Below the pieces are notes generated by a model that made no database searches, had not been told where the DNA came from, and worked only from the letters and a program-made list of their open reading frames with translations. Of a stretch of DNA of 64,000 nucleotides, positions 33,321 to 45,177 are shown in pieces; the stretch's first letter is position 1; each line of letters opens with the position of its first letter. The stretch lies in NCBI RefSeq assembly GCF_020379485.1, contig NC_063448.1, positions 14,965,726 to 15,029,725 on the forward strand, given 5' to 3'. The DNA is from Brassica napus. Its lineage: Eukaryota > Streptophyta > Magnoliopsida > Brassicales > Brassicaceae. The translations under genes and the position numbers were made by a program.

Positions 33321-33832
33321 ATGTTGTACAAGCTGAAGAAGAGAGAGGTGGTTAAGGGAAACCGGATCTTGATCAGCGTTACGTTTCTTGGTAGCCCCGG
33401 TCCGATCCGGTTCGTTGCTAACGAAGGAGATCTGGTTGCTGCTGTGATCGACACTGCTCTTAAATGTTACGCTCGAGAAGGTCGGCTTCCCATTCTCGGA
33501 TCCGACTTCAACGATTTTATTTTCTATTGTCCCATGGTTGGACCAGAAGGTGAGATCAATCTCATCCATTTACATATCCAATTGTTTTTTTTTTTTTTGT
33601 GATAGTGTTGAGTTTTTTTTTGTTTTTTTTAAATGTTTGTGCAGCTCTGAGTCCATGGGAAGCGATTGGGTCGTTGGGAGCGAGGAACTTCATGCTGTGT
33701 GAGAAGCCAGGGGAAAAGAAGAGGGTGGAGGAAGAAAATGGAAGATCGAGTTTTCCCATTAATGGAGCTAGAAAAAGAAGCTTTAGGGCTTGGATTAACA
33801 AATCTTTCAGTCTTAAAGTCACTACTCATTAG
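33321..33832 (+). CDS. Small plant protein, DUF7054-like, At1g23150-like
   Basis: Two exons, 33321-33549 and 33645-33832 (GT-AG), encode 138 residues. The start MLYKLKKREVVKGNRILISV leads into a compact ubiquitin-like-sized domain (FLGSPGPIRFVANEGDLVAAVIDTALKCYAREGRLP, FNDFIFYCP). Exon 2 opens with ALSPWEAIGSLGARNFMLCEKP and ends in a basic tail (RKRSFRAWINKSFSLK). The function of this family is unknown to me. The upstream conserved uORF implies translational control. It stands in the expected order after the CAR gene. Confidence 0.9.
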
Positions 33833-36487
33833 ACTTCATCGTCTTATGTGTAACCTTGAATGCTCAAGATTATTGGTTTGTGTTTTTGTTATTTGATTTC
33901 TTGTTTTGAAAGAACGTTTTGTTGTTAATTCAAGTTTGAAACATTTGTCTTTAATTTGAATTCTAGTTTTGAACTTTTGATTGGTTTCTTGCATATGCCT
34001 CAGGAATACAATTTTTCAAGTTCTTTCTTTTGACCTTCTGAAAAATTAGTTTATATTACCGAAAATGTGAAGAAAACAAAAATTCAAAACTTTGGTTTAG
34101 GCGAAAATTATGGACTTGTCGGTGGTTACAATGTCATTATCTTATATTTTTTCATATCCAGCAGTTGACTGATTTATACATAGTATAATATCAATCAATG
34201 AATCGAAAATGTTAGTTGGTACATACTATATATGAAGAAATCAATCAACTATGTTATGTACTTTCATTTTTCAGTATTTTATAAAGACATTGTTATTCTA
34301 GTATTATATACTTCATCATCGAGATGTATCCTAATTTCAATAATTATAAACATATAATTTCCCCTTTAAATAGTCCGATTGATTCTTCTAATATAAACAC
34401 CTAGTATTCATATTTTATGGGATTTAAGAGTCCCCGTCTCATATAAAAATGTAAAAACTGTTGGCAAATAATATCAAGTCAGACGTGTCCTTATGTGAAT
34501 ACATTTATCCAGTAGGTTTGGTCGGCCGATGGGTTAGGAAGTCGATCCTTCTTGACTCTTGCAAACACCTTGGGGCCATCTTAATATGACTTATTTCTAA
34601 TGTTTTAATTTAGAAACGGGTTTTGTTTGATAATTTAATTTAATAAAAATCATAAAAGAATAAATCATTTTATTATAGTTTTATGATTGTTTTTTGCATA
34701 TGTTTTTTGAGATTTATTTTATAATTAAAACTTGTTTTCAAATATAAGTTCAAGTTAATATTTGTATTTTATAATCATGGTGCATAGATGAATTGTTATA
34801 AGCTTTGTACATAGGATTAGAGAAAATATTATACCTAAACATTTAAACTGAAGACAACCTGAAATAAGAAATTGAATGAAAAGTAAAAAAGAAATGAAAG
34901 TCAAATTCACCAATCGAGTCAATGATAACATTATACATGTTTTATGTACTAATTTAATGTTTTATTAAATAAGTCTTTAATGTTTTATTTTGCTAGGATT
35001 TTTGTTTTAAAAAGAAAAGGTTCTATTTTATAAATCTCTTTTTATTTACAATAAAAAAATAATATTAAATACTCTTTTACAGTTTTGTTTAAAATTTTAG
35101 AAAAGAAAAATTACTTTCATATAACCTATTACGATTATCTTCTCTTTAGAATTTTAGAAAAAAAATGCTATCAAATAATTATTTTTAGTTATTAATATAT
35201 AATTTTAAAATTCGTATTAATACTAATTTTATATTTTTTTGTTAATTAAAGAATTTTTAGTATCATGTTCATCATCAAATACTCTTTAAAAATATTATCA
35301 AATAAATTTTTACAATTCTCTTTTGGTTAGGACTTAAAAATATGATATAAATTTCTTTTGTTTAGGATTTTTTTTATAAAAAACAAAAACAACTATCAAA
35401 TATTCTTTTACAGTTTTTAAGATATTAGAAAAGAAAATTAATATGAAATAATCTTTTACAATTATATTTTGTCTAGGATTTAGAAAAATAAAATTTCTAT
35501 CAAATAATTATTTCCATTAAATATATATATACTTTTAAAAAGTTTCCAATTTCGAAATTCATTTTTTTTCAATATCATTAATATTTTTACAATTTTTCTT
35601 GTTAATTAAATAATTTTACTATCATGTTTATCATTTTTTAAAGTAAAAATTATTATTAAATAAAATTTTACAATTCTCTCTGGTCATGCTTATCATTTTT
35701 TATCATTTAAAATCTAATTTTTTTAGTTGACACATGTCACAATCATATCAGGTGAAATATTTGAAATTAATTTTGGTTTATATATTTTTGTAATACAAAA
35801 TTATTAAAAAGTAAAGTTAGGTAATTATAAAAAAATAAGGTTAATTGTATATTTTTATTTTATTATACTTTTAAAAGGGAAACTAAGTATTTGATAATTA
35901 TTTTTTCTTTTATATTTTTTTACAGCTATTTTAGTTTTAATAAAAAAATTCTATTAAATTATATATATATTTATTCTTATATAGACGAAGACATCTCACA
36001 ATATTATCAAATAATCTTTTGCAATTATTTTTTGATTAGAATTTTAAAAAAGGAAAATTACTATTAAATAATATTTATAATTACTTTTTAATAAAATTCG
36101 TTTTTGTTAATATGTTAGTATATATATTTTTAATTATGAGATAGATTAACACGTATCACAATCTTAAATATATAATTGCCATGTGTCACGATCATGTTAA
36201 TTAACAAGTTTGAAGAACCAAGCTTTATATAACAAGATGGTCGAATTTTTTTTTCAAGTTAAATTAGCCGCTGTTTTCTTCTTTGGTCCACAATTTTTTT
36301 TGTCAATATTATTGTTTTTCACAACGGTTTATTTGTTATTTTTTTTTTAATTTAGTATTATAGAGTTCTGAAGAAGAGTGATGCCTCGAGAGTTCGACGA
36401 GAGGTCACACCCAAAACGGACCAACATATTAAGAAAACAAATACAAAAATTAGTAGGTTGAAGTAAAGGTAGGTAACCAAACGATTA
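33833..36487. other. AT-rich intergenic with degenerate tandem repeats (about 34990-36130)
   Basis: From about 34990 a motif like TATCAAATAATCTTTTACAATT followed by TTGTTTAGGATTTTAGAAAA recurs roughly every 90-150 bp with heavy divergence (near 35060, 35150, 35290, 35390, 35445, 35500, 35660, 36000). There is no coding signal. Confidence 0.45.
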
Positions 36488-36846
36488 TTTTTTTTTTGTC
36501 AGCTGATATTTTATTGATAGAGTTTGAAAACATACACAACGCCCAACAGAAACAGAAAGACCAACAAACAACAAACCCAAATCATAAACTAAGAAACATA
36601 AGCCCAACACTGGCCCAACCTAACACACGGGACCAAGAGACAAACGGTGCCGATACATCGAAACGTGTTAAAAACGAACATGGAAAGAGGAAAACATGTT
36701 GAAAACGAGCCTCCACCATCTTCACCGACCGAAAGTCATCACCGGACCAACCTAAGCTGCTAACCACTAGAATCAACCGGGAACATGACCACGACCAACG
36801 AAAGTTCCAACTGATATGCATGTTGGGCTTCGCTCTAGACACCCTC
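36488..36846 (-). mobile_element. 3' fragment of a non-LTR retroelement, minus strand
   Basis: A plus-strand T run (36487-36497) followed by GTCAGCTGATATTTTATTGA is the inverse of a LINE/SINE-type tail (..TCAATAAAATATCAGCTGAC plus poly-A). Possible short TSDs are CGATTATT before the tail and CGATCATT at about 36848. It has no ORF of its own. Confidence 0.6.
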
Positions 36847-38115
36847 CGATCATTAAAAAAATTGAAGTAAAATTAAAAAATTCATTCATTAATCAACTGA
36901 TATGCATGTCAGTTTGAGCCGGGAGGAAGATAGTAAATGATTTAAGCAAAATAAATGTTCGAAGATACGTCCACACATTCAGCTACATCATCAGAGGTAG
37001 CGAGGAAGATACATAAATGATATGCAAATAAATGTTTGAAGATACCTCCACACATTTAGCTATAAGAATATACTATGCTAAGACCGGCGTCTTGCGCGGA
37101 ATGAATATTATATATAAAAATATTATATATATTAAATATATTTACATATTATGAAATAATAAATATATATTAAATAATTAAAAGTCAGTAACTATTAAAT
37201 ATTTAATTAAATTAGTATGAACATATAAATCAATTTTATTAATCCAAAAAATATGTTCTTATATTTGATAGAATATGTAATTAAATTTAAATGATACTAA
37301 CATACATAGTATATTTTAGTATATTTTTAATATTAATGTCTATTAAATGATGATTTATACTCATATAGTTTTTTGATCATTTGTATCTTTTATAGAAAAA
37401 AATTTAAATTACTGATAACAAAATTTTCATTGTGGGATTAATAGTTTTAGTAACTTATAATTTTTAAAAAAAATAAGTTGTCAATGTTCGTTCAAAATTT
37501 TTATCAAAACAATTGTTCAAAGTAAATTTTGAAACTAAAATATCTATGTATTTTATATGGTTTATAGTTTAATTTAAAATGATATATATATATATATATT
37601 AATTTTAATAATTAATTAAATTAGGATTTTTACTTATATAATTTTGTAATCATTTGTATTTTGACATGACAAAAATTTTAAACCATGAATCACAAAAATT
37701 TAAATTTCAGACTTTTAACAGTTTTAGTAATTTATATGCGTTTTTAAAAATTCAAAATATAACATATACAGAAAAATCTAAATTTTCATTATATGGTTAT
37801 TGTGGTTGTTTAATTTATTTAATAGTTTAAAATTAAACAAATATGATAGAAGATACACTATTTTTTATCAAATATTTATTATTCAAAATCATTAATTGCT
37901 ATATATACTTTAGCCACATTAGGCAATTCCATAAATTTTATTTAAGGAAATAATAAAATACATTAATGATGAATTTATTGTTAGTTTAATAAATAGCTTA
38001 TTATATAATTATGGACCGACATATTTCTCTAATGATTCTAGAATCATCCTAGTGATGACAAGTGGTTACAAAAAGAAGTTGTAATGCTTCTCAAATAATA
38101 TATAGGGGATTAATA
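36847..38115. other. AT-rich intergenic; nothing coding
   Basis: AACTGATATGCATGT occurs twice (36808, 36896). The string CTAAGACCGGCGTCTTGCGCGG at 37079 looks Helitron-end-like, but no partner end was seen. No gene. Confidence 0.4.
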
Positions 38116-38374
38116 CTCCTTCCATTCCCGAAATTAAGATTTTCTAGAATTTATTTTTGTTCCACAAAAATAATTTTTGTATATTTTTAAAGTACTTTTG
38201 TATACTTTTGAAAAATATTATTGTGAATATTTGAACTGATTAAATTTATTGGTGAATAGTTATTGGAAAGTGAATTGAAAAATAAATTGTAAATTAAAGT
38301 GTAAACATTTATTATATTCTTAATAAACATAAAAACTCTAGAAAATCTTACTTTCGGGAACGAAGAAAACATAG
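38116..38374. mobile_element. Stowaway-like MITE, ~260 bp
   Basis: The left end CTCCTTCCATTCCCGAAATT pairs with a right end containing TACTTTCGGGAACGAAG, slightly extended. The inner TIR AAGATTTTCTAGA matches TCTAGAAAATCTT. TA flanks both ends. Confidence 0.68.
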
Positions 38375-38710
38375 TATATCTTAAGTATTCTGTAACTTTG
38401 GAAGATTTGAAAACTTCTTAGTTAAAAAACCTTGCCCAAAAAGAGTTCTTCAAGGTTCAACGAACATGAAAAATATTTTAGTAGCCTAAGATCTTTCCAC
38501 TTGTTTCAACGTTTTCCCATTAGGTCTGACATGTTTAAACTATCAAATGTGCTTTACAAACTATCAAATGTGCTGTCAGCCTGTCAATCATTTTCTCTCT
38601 CTATTTGTAGATAGATGAGTGCTTAATAAGATTTGCGCTTTGTTTCTAGTCGTTATGTTTTGTTTCACATTTTCTTTTGTGATGTTTGTTATGTATTGTA
38701 TTTTTGATTA

Positions 38711-39958
38711 ATGATATTTCTCACTGAGTTAGTTTTTATTTTGTGGTTAAAATTTTTAGGCGTTTCGTATATATCACGTATATGTCAGTTACGATCACAA
38801 CATCCTCACAATCTAAATCATGATGAAAGAATTGAGTTATGTAATTTAGAAAATGAGCAATTCGAAGCGTTAATAATTCAACCATCATTGAGTTATTACA
38901 ATCGTTATTTTGAAAGAGAACCAGTTCAAACCGATGGTGGTTTAGGATGGAGAAATATTTGGCGTCGACTACAAGAAGATGATGTTGCGTGTCTTCAGTT
39001 ACTACGAATGTCTCTTGGTGTTTTCAGATTTTTGTGTGACATATTGCAATCAAAATATGGTTTACATCCCACTCTAAATGTAAGCATTGAAGAGAGTGTG
39101 GTAATGTTTTTGCGAATTTGTGGGCACAATGAAGTTCAAAGAGATGTTGGATTACGGTTTGGACGGACACAAGAGACTAGTGAATATAATTTTTTTGAAA
39201 TTCTTAGGGCGACAGAGTTACTTGCTTGTGATTATGTTAAGACTCCAATAAGACGAGAACTAAATCAAATTCCTGAAAGGCTGCAAATGGATAGAAGATA
39301 TTGGTCATATTTTAGTGGATTTGTAGGAGCTACGGATGGAGTTCATGTATGTGTTAAAATGAAGTATGAACTACAAGGAATGTACTGGAATCGACATGAT
39401 AGGACATCATTTAACATCATGGTGATATGTGATCTCAATATGTTGTTTACATATGTTTGGAATGGAGCACCCGGATCATGTCACGATACATCAGTTCTCA
39501 CGAAGGCACAAGACGGTGATTCTGACTTTCCTTTGCCTCCAGGAGACAATTATTATGTAGTTGATTCTGGATATTCTAATAAGCAAGGTTTTTTGGCTCC
39601 CTATAGATCTTCTCGGAATGGGGTTATTAGATATCACATGTCTCATTTCAACAATGGTCTTCCTCCTAAGAATAAACATGAACTGTTTAATCGATGTCAT
39701 GCATCTCTACGTTCCGTTATTGAAAGGACATTTGGAGTTTGAAAGAAGAAATTGAGGATTTTGAGTGATTTTCCAAGATATGATATTGCAGTTCAAAAAA
39801 GAGTGATAACTACTACAATGAGATTACATAATTTTATCAAAATTTCAAATTATTTTGATGAAGATTTTGTTCAAAAAATGGGACATATAAATATCAGCAA
39901 CGAAGATTCTGAAAGTGATATAAGCGACATGGAGAAAACAAATATGGCTGATGGAGAT
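38711..39958 (+). pseudogene. PIF/Harbinger transposase, copy 2, 5' part (nonsense; split by LTR insertion)
   Basis: This is fuller than copy 1. It adds the N-terminal region (HDERIELCNLENEQFEALII, WRRLQEDDVACLQLLRM, FRFLCDILQSKYGLHPTL) ahead of the shared FLRICGHNEVQRDVGLRFGR. Catalytic residues are intact at GATDGVHV, YYVVDSGY and VIERTFGV. Right after FGV a TGA (39740-39742) replaces the Trp codon seen in copy 1. The frame then continues open to 39958, where an LTR retrotransposon begins. An intron acceptor is likely near 38759. The last codons lie beyond the insertion, at 48287-48333. Confidence 0.87.
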
Positions 39959-41145
39959 TGTGGGAACCGAAATTCGCATTGTCGATTTCCGTTTAAATAA
40001 GGAAACTAGGAAAACCCTAATTTCCCAGAGGACCCGGATATCTGCTAATTACCACACGTCAAGCAATCAGAACACGAGAATAACAACGATAAGAATAAGA
40101 AATCGAAAAAGAGAGCAAAGTAGATCTTATTCCGAATCTGCGTATGAGCATTTACAACAAGGTATAAGCCTGGGCTCGAGAGCTGTCGGCGAGATTCCTA
40201 GTTCTAGCAACCCTAAGACGGCTAAACCTAATTGAGTCGCAGCTCGAAATAACAAAAACGGAAAATTGCCTAAATTGCTCTAAGTGCTAAGTTTGCTCTG
40301 AAAAGTCCTCTCCCATGGTCCTCGCCTAGGACTCCTTATATACTAGCTCCAAAGTCGGTTTACGATTTTACTCTTCTGCCCTTAAGCCGTCATAGCATAA
40401 AAATGGAGATATTCCATTTTTCCCGATCTTCCAATTATCTTCAAAACTTCCGTATTAATCCACGGAAACTTGACATTTATCGTTCCTTGTGGACCAAGCG
40501 TAAACCGTGCTGCGGTTTACGGGCTTTTGGTTAAGAAATCGTAGGATGGGCCTCGAGTCGTGTTTGAGATCCCTTTGGGCCGTCTTCCGACTCGACACGT
40601 TTACTACGAATTCTTTTTGATAAAGAACGAACTTTCCGCGGTTTCTAATCCGCGAAGTTTGATCGATGAATTTGAATAGTGGAAAACATGGACTGAGCTT
40701 GCTATGGTCTTCGGGAGAAAGCATTCGAAGGTTTGACGAGAATGCATGGATTGATGTCGTATCGATGTTCGGAAGGGTCCAATCGCTACACAGCGACTGA
40801 ACTTCAGCTCGATCCCGGTTTCTATGTAGCGACCGAGCTTTAGCTCGAGCTCAGTCGCTACGTAGCGACCGAGCTTTGACTCGATCTCGGTCGCTTCGTA
40901 GCGACCGAGCTTTGGCTCGGACTTGGTTGCTATGCAGCGACCGGACAGCGTGTATGCGTGGTAATTACGCAACAGTCAAGCTTGGTTAGTTTGGTTTGAA
41001 TCTTCAAGGATACTTCTTCGTAAAAACTTCGTGTTTGGTTATATTTTACGAAAGTTACATCTTCCTTTTTACTATCTCTTTCGGAAATACGATCTCCGAG
41101 GATTTTCGGGTGGTAATTCCGTCGTAACCGTTTTTAACCCCAACA
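39959..41145 (-). repeat. 3' LTR (left) of the LTR element
   Basis: 1187 bp, very similar to the right LTR but with fewer palindrome repeats (about 40790-40945). Confidence 0.9.
40790..40945. repeat. Palindromic repeat array in the left LTR
   Basis: Degenerate copies of a palindrome centred on TACGTA with arms GGTCGC/GCGACC, spaced by CGAGCTTTGACTCGA-like linkers. Confidence 0.8.
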
Positions 41146-41162
41146 GTTAGCCCCCCAGCCCG
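41146..41162 (-). other. Polypurine tract next to the 3' LTR
   Basis: On the minus strand GGCTGGGGGGCTAAC directly precedes the LTR start TGTTGGGG. A similar purine tract precedes the right LTR of the second element (62770-62785), which fixes the orientation of both. Confidence 0.65.
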
Positions 41163-41405
41163 TTAGGATCATGCATCGTAGGATCCTAGCATGCGGTTAG
41201 GCATGTTCGGCAAGTTAGGCGTGATGGATGGAATTAATATCCGAAAGTCCTAGCTTGAACAGTAAATCCACATGCTTATAAGAAGGGAGGTAACTTGTTT
41301 CATAATTTTTTCACTTTCTTGTCTTTCTCTAAGATCTTTCTTAAGAAAAATTTTTCTTTCTTTCTCTCCACCCATTTCCTCTATTTTCTTAGGAGAAGTT
41401 TAAAG

Positions 41406-43199
41406 ATGTCGAGCAAGAAAAAGATTGCGAAAAAATTGTCTTCATCCGCGAGTGCTTACGAAGAGCTCATTGTTCCGAAGATGGAGTTCGTGCCTCACTC
41501 GGTACATCCTGCCGAGAACGAGGCATGGTGGGTTGCTCATTATGGCTCGTTGACCCCTCCCAAGGAGAAGTTGTTCCCGGTCCTGACCCATCGTGGAGTC
41601 GAGAAAGGAGATGCAAGCAGGAGTACCGACGAGTTTCTCGCGATCATGCGATCGTTCTACCATATCCCGGATTCTGTGGAGTTCCGGGTTCCTCGCCGTG
41701 GGGAATGTGCTAACAGCCCCCCAGAGGGTTACTTCACTTGCTACGAGGCGTTCGTAGTGCGTTGTCGCCTATGGTTCCCAATACCCGAAATTCTCGTCCG
41801 AGTGTTGGACCGTTTCGAAGTTGCGATAAGCCAGTTGACTCCCCTTGCCATTCAGCATCTTATTGGGATCCTGATCCTAAGCTACGAGCATGGCCTTTCC
41901 CTTTCCGTCGATCATTATGAAGCGCTTTTGAGGCTTGAACTTGTCACAGATACGGATAAGCATAGGTTGGTCCCTCGGAAATTTATGTCAGTGGTTAAGA
42001 AGTTCATTTCGAACTTCAACTCGTGGAAGAAGTTCTTTTTCTTTGTTCGTATAGACGCTGCGTCCGTCAAAGAGAGTTGCATTCCACTGTTCCGGAGGTT
42101 GCCGAATGATCGTCCCTTCATCAACCCTCTTGCTCCGTTCCCTGAGGACATCATTGCGGTGAGGGATCTTCTCAGGAATGGTCCCTTCTTCTGGACTTCT
42201 TTTACGCCGAAGAGGGTTTGGAAGGCACTGAGATTCGTGCAACCCGGTCCTGCTTTGGCTGCGGACACGGGAAGCGACTCCGAATCTGACGACCAGAATC
42301 CCGTCGAAGCTCCAACAGCTGTGCCGGAGTCGAGCTCTCGGAAGGGAAAAGATGTCAGTCTTGGCGACATAGAATATTCGATGGATGACTCTATGCTTCC
42401 AGGATGGGATCCGAACCTTGCTTACGGCGATGGGAGTGGTTCGAGCGAGGTCCCTATTCCGGATTTTGATGATTTCTTTGCTGATCTGCCACCGGGTTTC
42501 GATGCCCCTCCTCCTACGAAAGAATCGGCGAGGCCGAGAGTCGTTGCGGAAGGATCTCGCATCATCAATGGGGTTAGTTTTTCGAGAATTTTTTGGTGAT
42601 TTTCCTATGTATATATATATTTATAACATGTCAGTTGATTTTGCAGGGCCTGAGCTTGCTGGGTTCGGCCATTGAGGCGGGCCATAGAGAAGCCATGGTC
42701 TACCGCTTCAAAGCAGAGAAAGCGGAGCGGGATCTCGCTCGCGTGCAAGGCGAGATGTTGGAGCGAGAGGCGCAACTTACTCGTGATCATGCGCGGGCCA
42801 TCCGCAAAGCGGAAAGGAAAGGCAAGAGGGAAATCGTCAAGGTGATGAAGACTCGTGCCTCTCAATTCCAGGTTGAGTATGGGAACCTCAAGAATGCCTT
42901 TACCTTGGTGGGTGACTTTCGTGAGTGCCGCGGTTCGGTCGGAAGTCTTTGGAGGACGCGAGCCGATGACTATGCGTTTGAGGAGGAAATGAGCTTGATG
43001 AAGAGTGGGATGAATGAACATGCCCACGCTGAGGCGCTTATCCCTCCGATCGACGAGCGGATTCAAGGGTTCTGGGATTCCATCCCGGTTTCCCCTGATA
43101 CCGAGGAGGTTTACTGGGTTTCCCGATGATGGCGAGGAAGTGGATCGTCCCGCGGATGCGTTCGGTGCTTCGTTGTCCGGGGACTCTGACTTTGGATTA
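41406..43199 (+). pseudogene. Antisense ORF of the LTR element (Transposase_28, putative gypsy-type), frameshifted near the end
   Basis: ATG 41406 opens [20 protein letters not shown]. The first exon (41406-42572) encodes the conserved block [20 protein letters not shown], then [38 protein letters not shown] and [16 protein letters not shown]. The intron 42573-42646 (GT-AG) leads to exon 2, a coiled coil ([20 protein letters not shown]..). Near 43115 the frame shifts; the natural end ([23 protein letters not shown]) is in the next frame. The ORF is transcribed opposite to gag. Its function is unknown; similar antisense ORFs are described in Tat-lineage elements. Confidence 0.82.
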
Positions 43200-44365
43200 T
43201 GAGAGGTAGAATAGTTATCGAAAGAGAGATGCTCGTCTTTCTGTTTCATGTTAATGGCCGATTGTGGCCGAGAGATTTGTACGGGCCTGTTTCGGCCGTT
43301 TTTATCGTTTATCGGGATTGGCCGTTGGTGGCTTTGAATCCCCTTACCGCTTTACGCGGTTATTTATAAAATGATTGTTTTCGTTTTCGAGTTTTCCTGA
43401 GTAGGTTTGAAGTAAATATGAGTTGTCGTCTCATATTTAATTCCGATGAGACGTTCAATCTGTTGGTTCGTTCGTGATTTTCGTAAAAATTATTTATCTT
43501 TACGATTTTCGAGAACATTGAGATACGAACGGAGAGACATGGTTTAGGATCTCGTATCTTTTAGATATCATGCCTTGAGATGTTTGAGACCAGAGCGTTG
43601 GGTTTAGGGCAAGACCTAGGTTTACTTTCGGTTAAGGTTTATGCGGTGACTAGCCGGCTATCGTTTTTCCTGTTGCGATTTCTTCCTGATTCGCACCGAT
43701 TTAAAGTCCGCGATATGTTCTCGGCTTATATGACTTGTATGGTACGAATCGAGCATCTTCTCAGAATTAACTGGAAGTGCTAAACCAAAATTTTGGATTT
43801 TTGTTGTAGCGCGCTTTTGTCCTTGTGCTGGACGTTTTTAAAGATCAAAAGAGTGATCGAATTGCGTTTGTTTAAGACGGCTGGCGTGTTCGTCGGGGCC
43901 AATCGACGAACGGGGTGTAAGGTTTTGGTGGTCGCGTTCGGACAATTTGTTCGTATTATCTTCGAATTTTAACTTTGCGACGTCTCGCAGTTGTTTCGAG
44001 GATTATACGTGTATCTTTGTGCGTTTGAAGGATGATGATTTTTTTACGATTTTTGGGCCGGATGAGGCTGCAGACAAGAGTCTTAATGTTTCCAGGCGTG
44101 TCCTGAAAATTTTTTGTGTTTAACTGAAGCGTAAACGTTTTCCGATAAAAAGGACAACGTATATTGTAGTAAAAGTTTTTGAAGTTTCTTAAAAACTCGA
44201 TTACAATAATGGCGATTTTTTAAGTGGGAGTATACGAGTATACGCACCCACTCCCCCCCCCTTTTTAGAGAGGGGGATAGCTGAACTCGTCTTTTGACGA
44301 GCTGCCTACGTACCCCTTTCGAGGATCAAGCCATCTCGTAGTTCTGTTTCATGCCGCGAGTGTTC
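43200..44365. other. Non-coding interior of the LTR element
   Basis: No coding motif. Parts (about 43570-43800 and 44295-44325) reappear inverted in the second LTR element at about 62035-62275 and 62576-62600. A C-run lies at 44254-44263. Confidence 0.6.
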
Positions 44366-45177
44366 TTACTCGGCGGTAGATGTCGCGATGTCCGCCTTGA
44401 CCTTGTCGATCGTGGCTGGGTCAACGCTATTTTCCGGATGTTCCGGTTGAGTTGTAGCGTGGGCTTCAGACTTGTGTCGAGCTTCGACGTCCGATGCGTT
44501 TGCGTTGGTAGACGTTTTTAATTCATTTTTTCCCGGGGTGCTTTTGGCCGAAGATTGGTCTATCTTCGTGCGCTTGCCGTTTACAGCTGCAGAAGTCGTG
44601 ATTTGCCTTAACTTGTGCTCTGCGAGGAAGCATAGCCGCGACTGTTTTTGGCACCCCCAGATGGCCGCGACTCCGCTTGGGGTTGGGAATTTGAGACCCA
44701 GGTGGAAGGTTGACGGAACTGCCTGCATGGCGTAGAGCCATGGGGTTCCAATGATCACGTTGTAGATAGCGGGATGATCGACCACCGCGAACTCGACGAT
44801 TTTTCGTGATCTCCTTGGCCATGACTGGCAATTGGATCGATCCAAGAGTCATCGATACTTCGCCTGAATTACTTCTCCGAGTTTGATGCTCATCCGTTTG
44901 AGAGTGTCGCGGAAGATTACGTTGACCGTGCTTCCCGTGTCGACGAGTACCCTTCCGACTTCTAAGTCTCGTATAACGAGATCTATGACGAGCGGGTCGC
45001 AGTGAGGTTGATCGATGCCACCGGCCTCTTCCTTTGTGAAGGTGATCGAGCAATTTTGGCCATCTCGGGGAGGAGATCATGTAGACCAATTTGCGCTTGA
45101 CTCCGCCTTCCGTTGGTAAGCCTTGATGGCCGACACAGTGTCGCCGCAGTATTGTGATCCTCCGATGATCATATTGA
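44366..45177 (-). pseudogene. Retropepsin (aspartic protease) region, frameshifted
   Basis: Downstream of gag, in the frame around 45062-44850, the minus strand encodes [24 protein letters not shown] followed by [13 protein letters not shown], with the DTGS active site. Another frame (44845 on) continues with FAVVDHPAIYNVIIGTPWLY and CQKQSRLCFLAEHKLR, the usual C-terminal protease segment. At least two frame changes break it. Nothing resembling reverse transcriptase follows. Confidence 0.82.

Noticed and set aside
44523..45089. 188-codon minus-strand ORF ([13 protein letters not shown]..)
   Set aside because: It is an out-of-frame reading of the protease region; the frame with DTGS is the real one.
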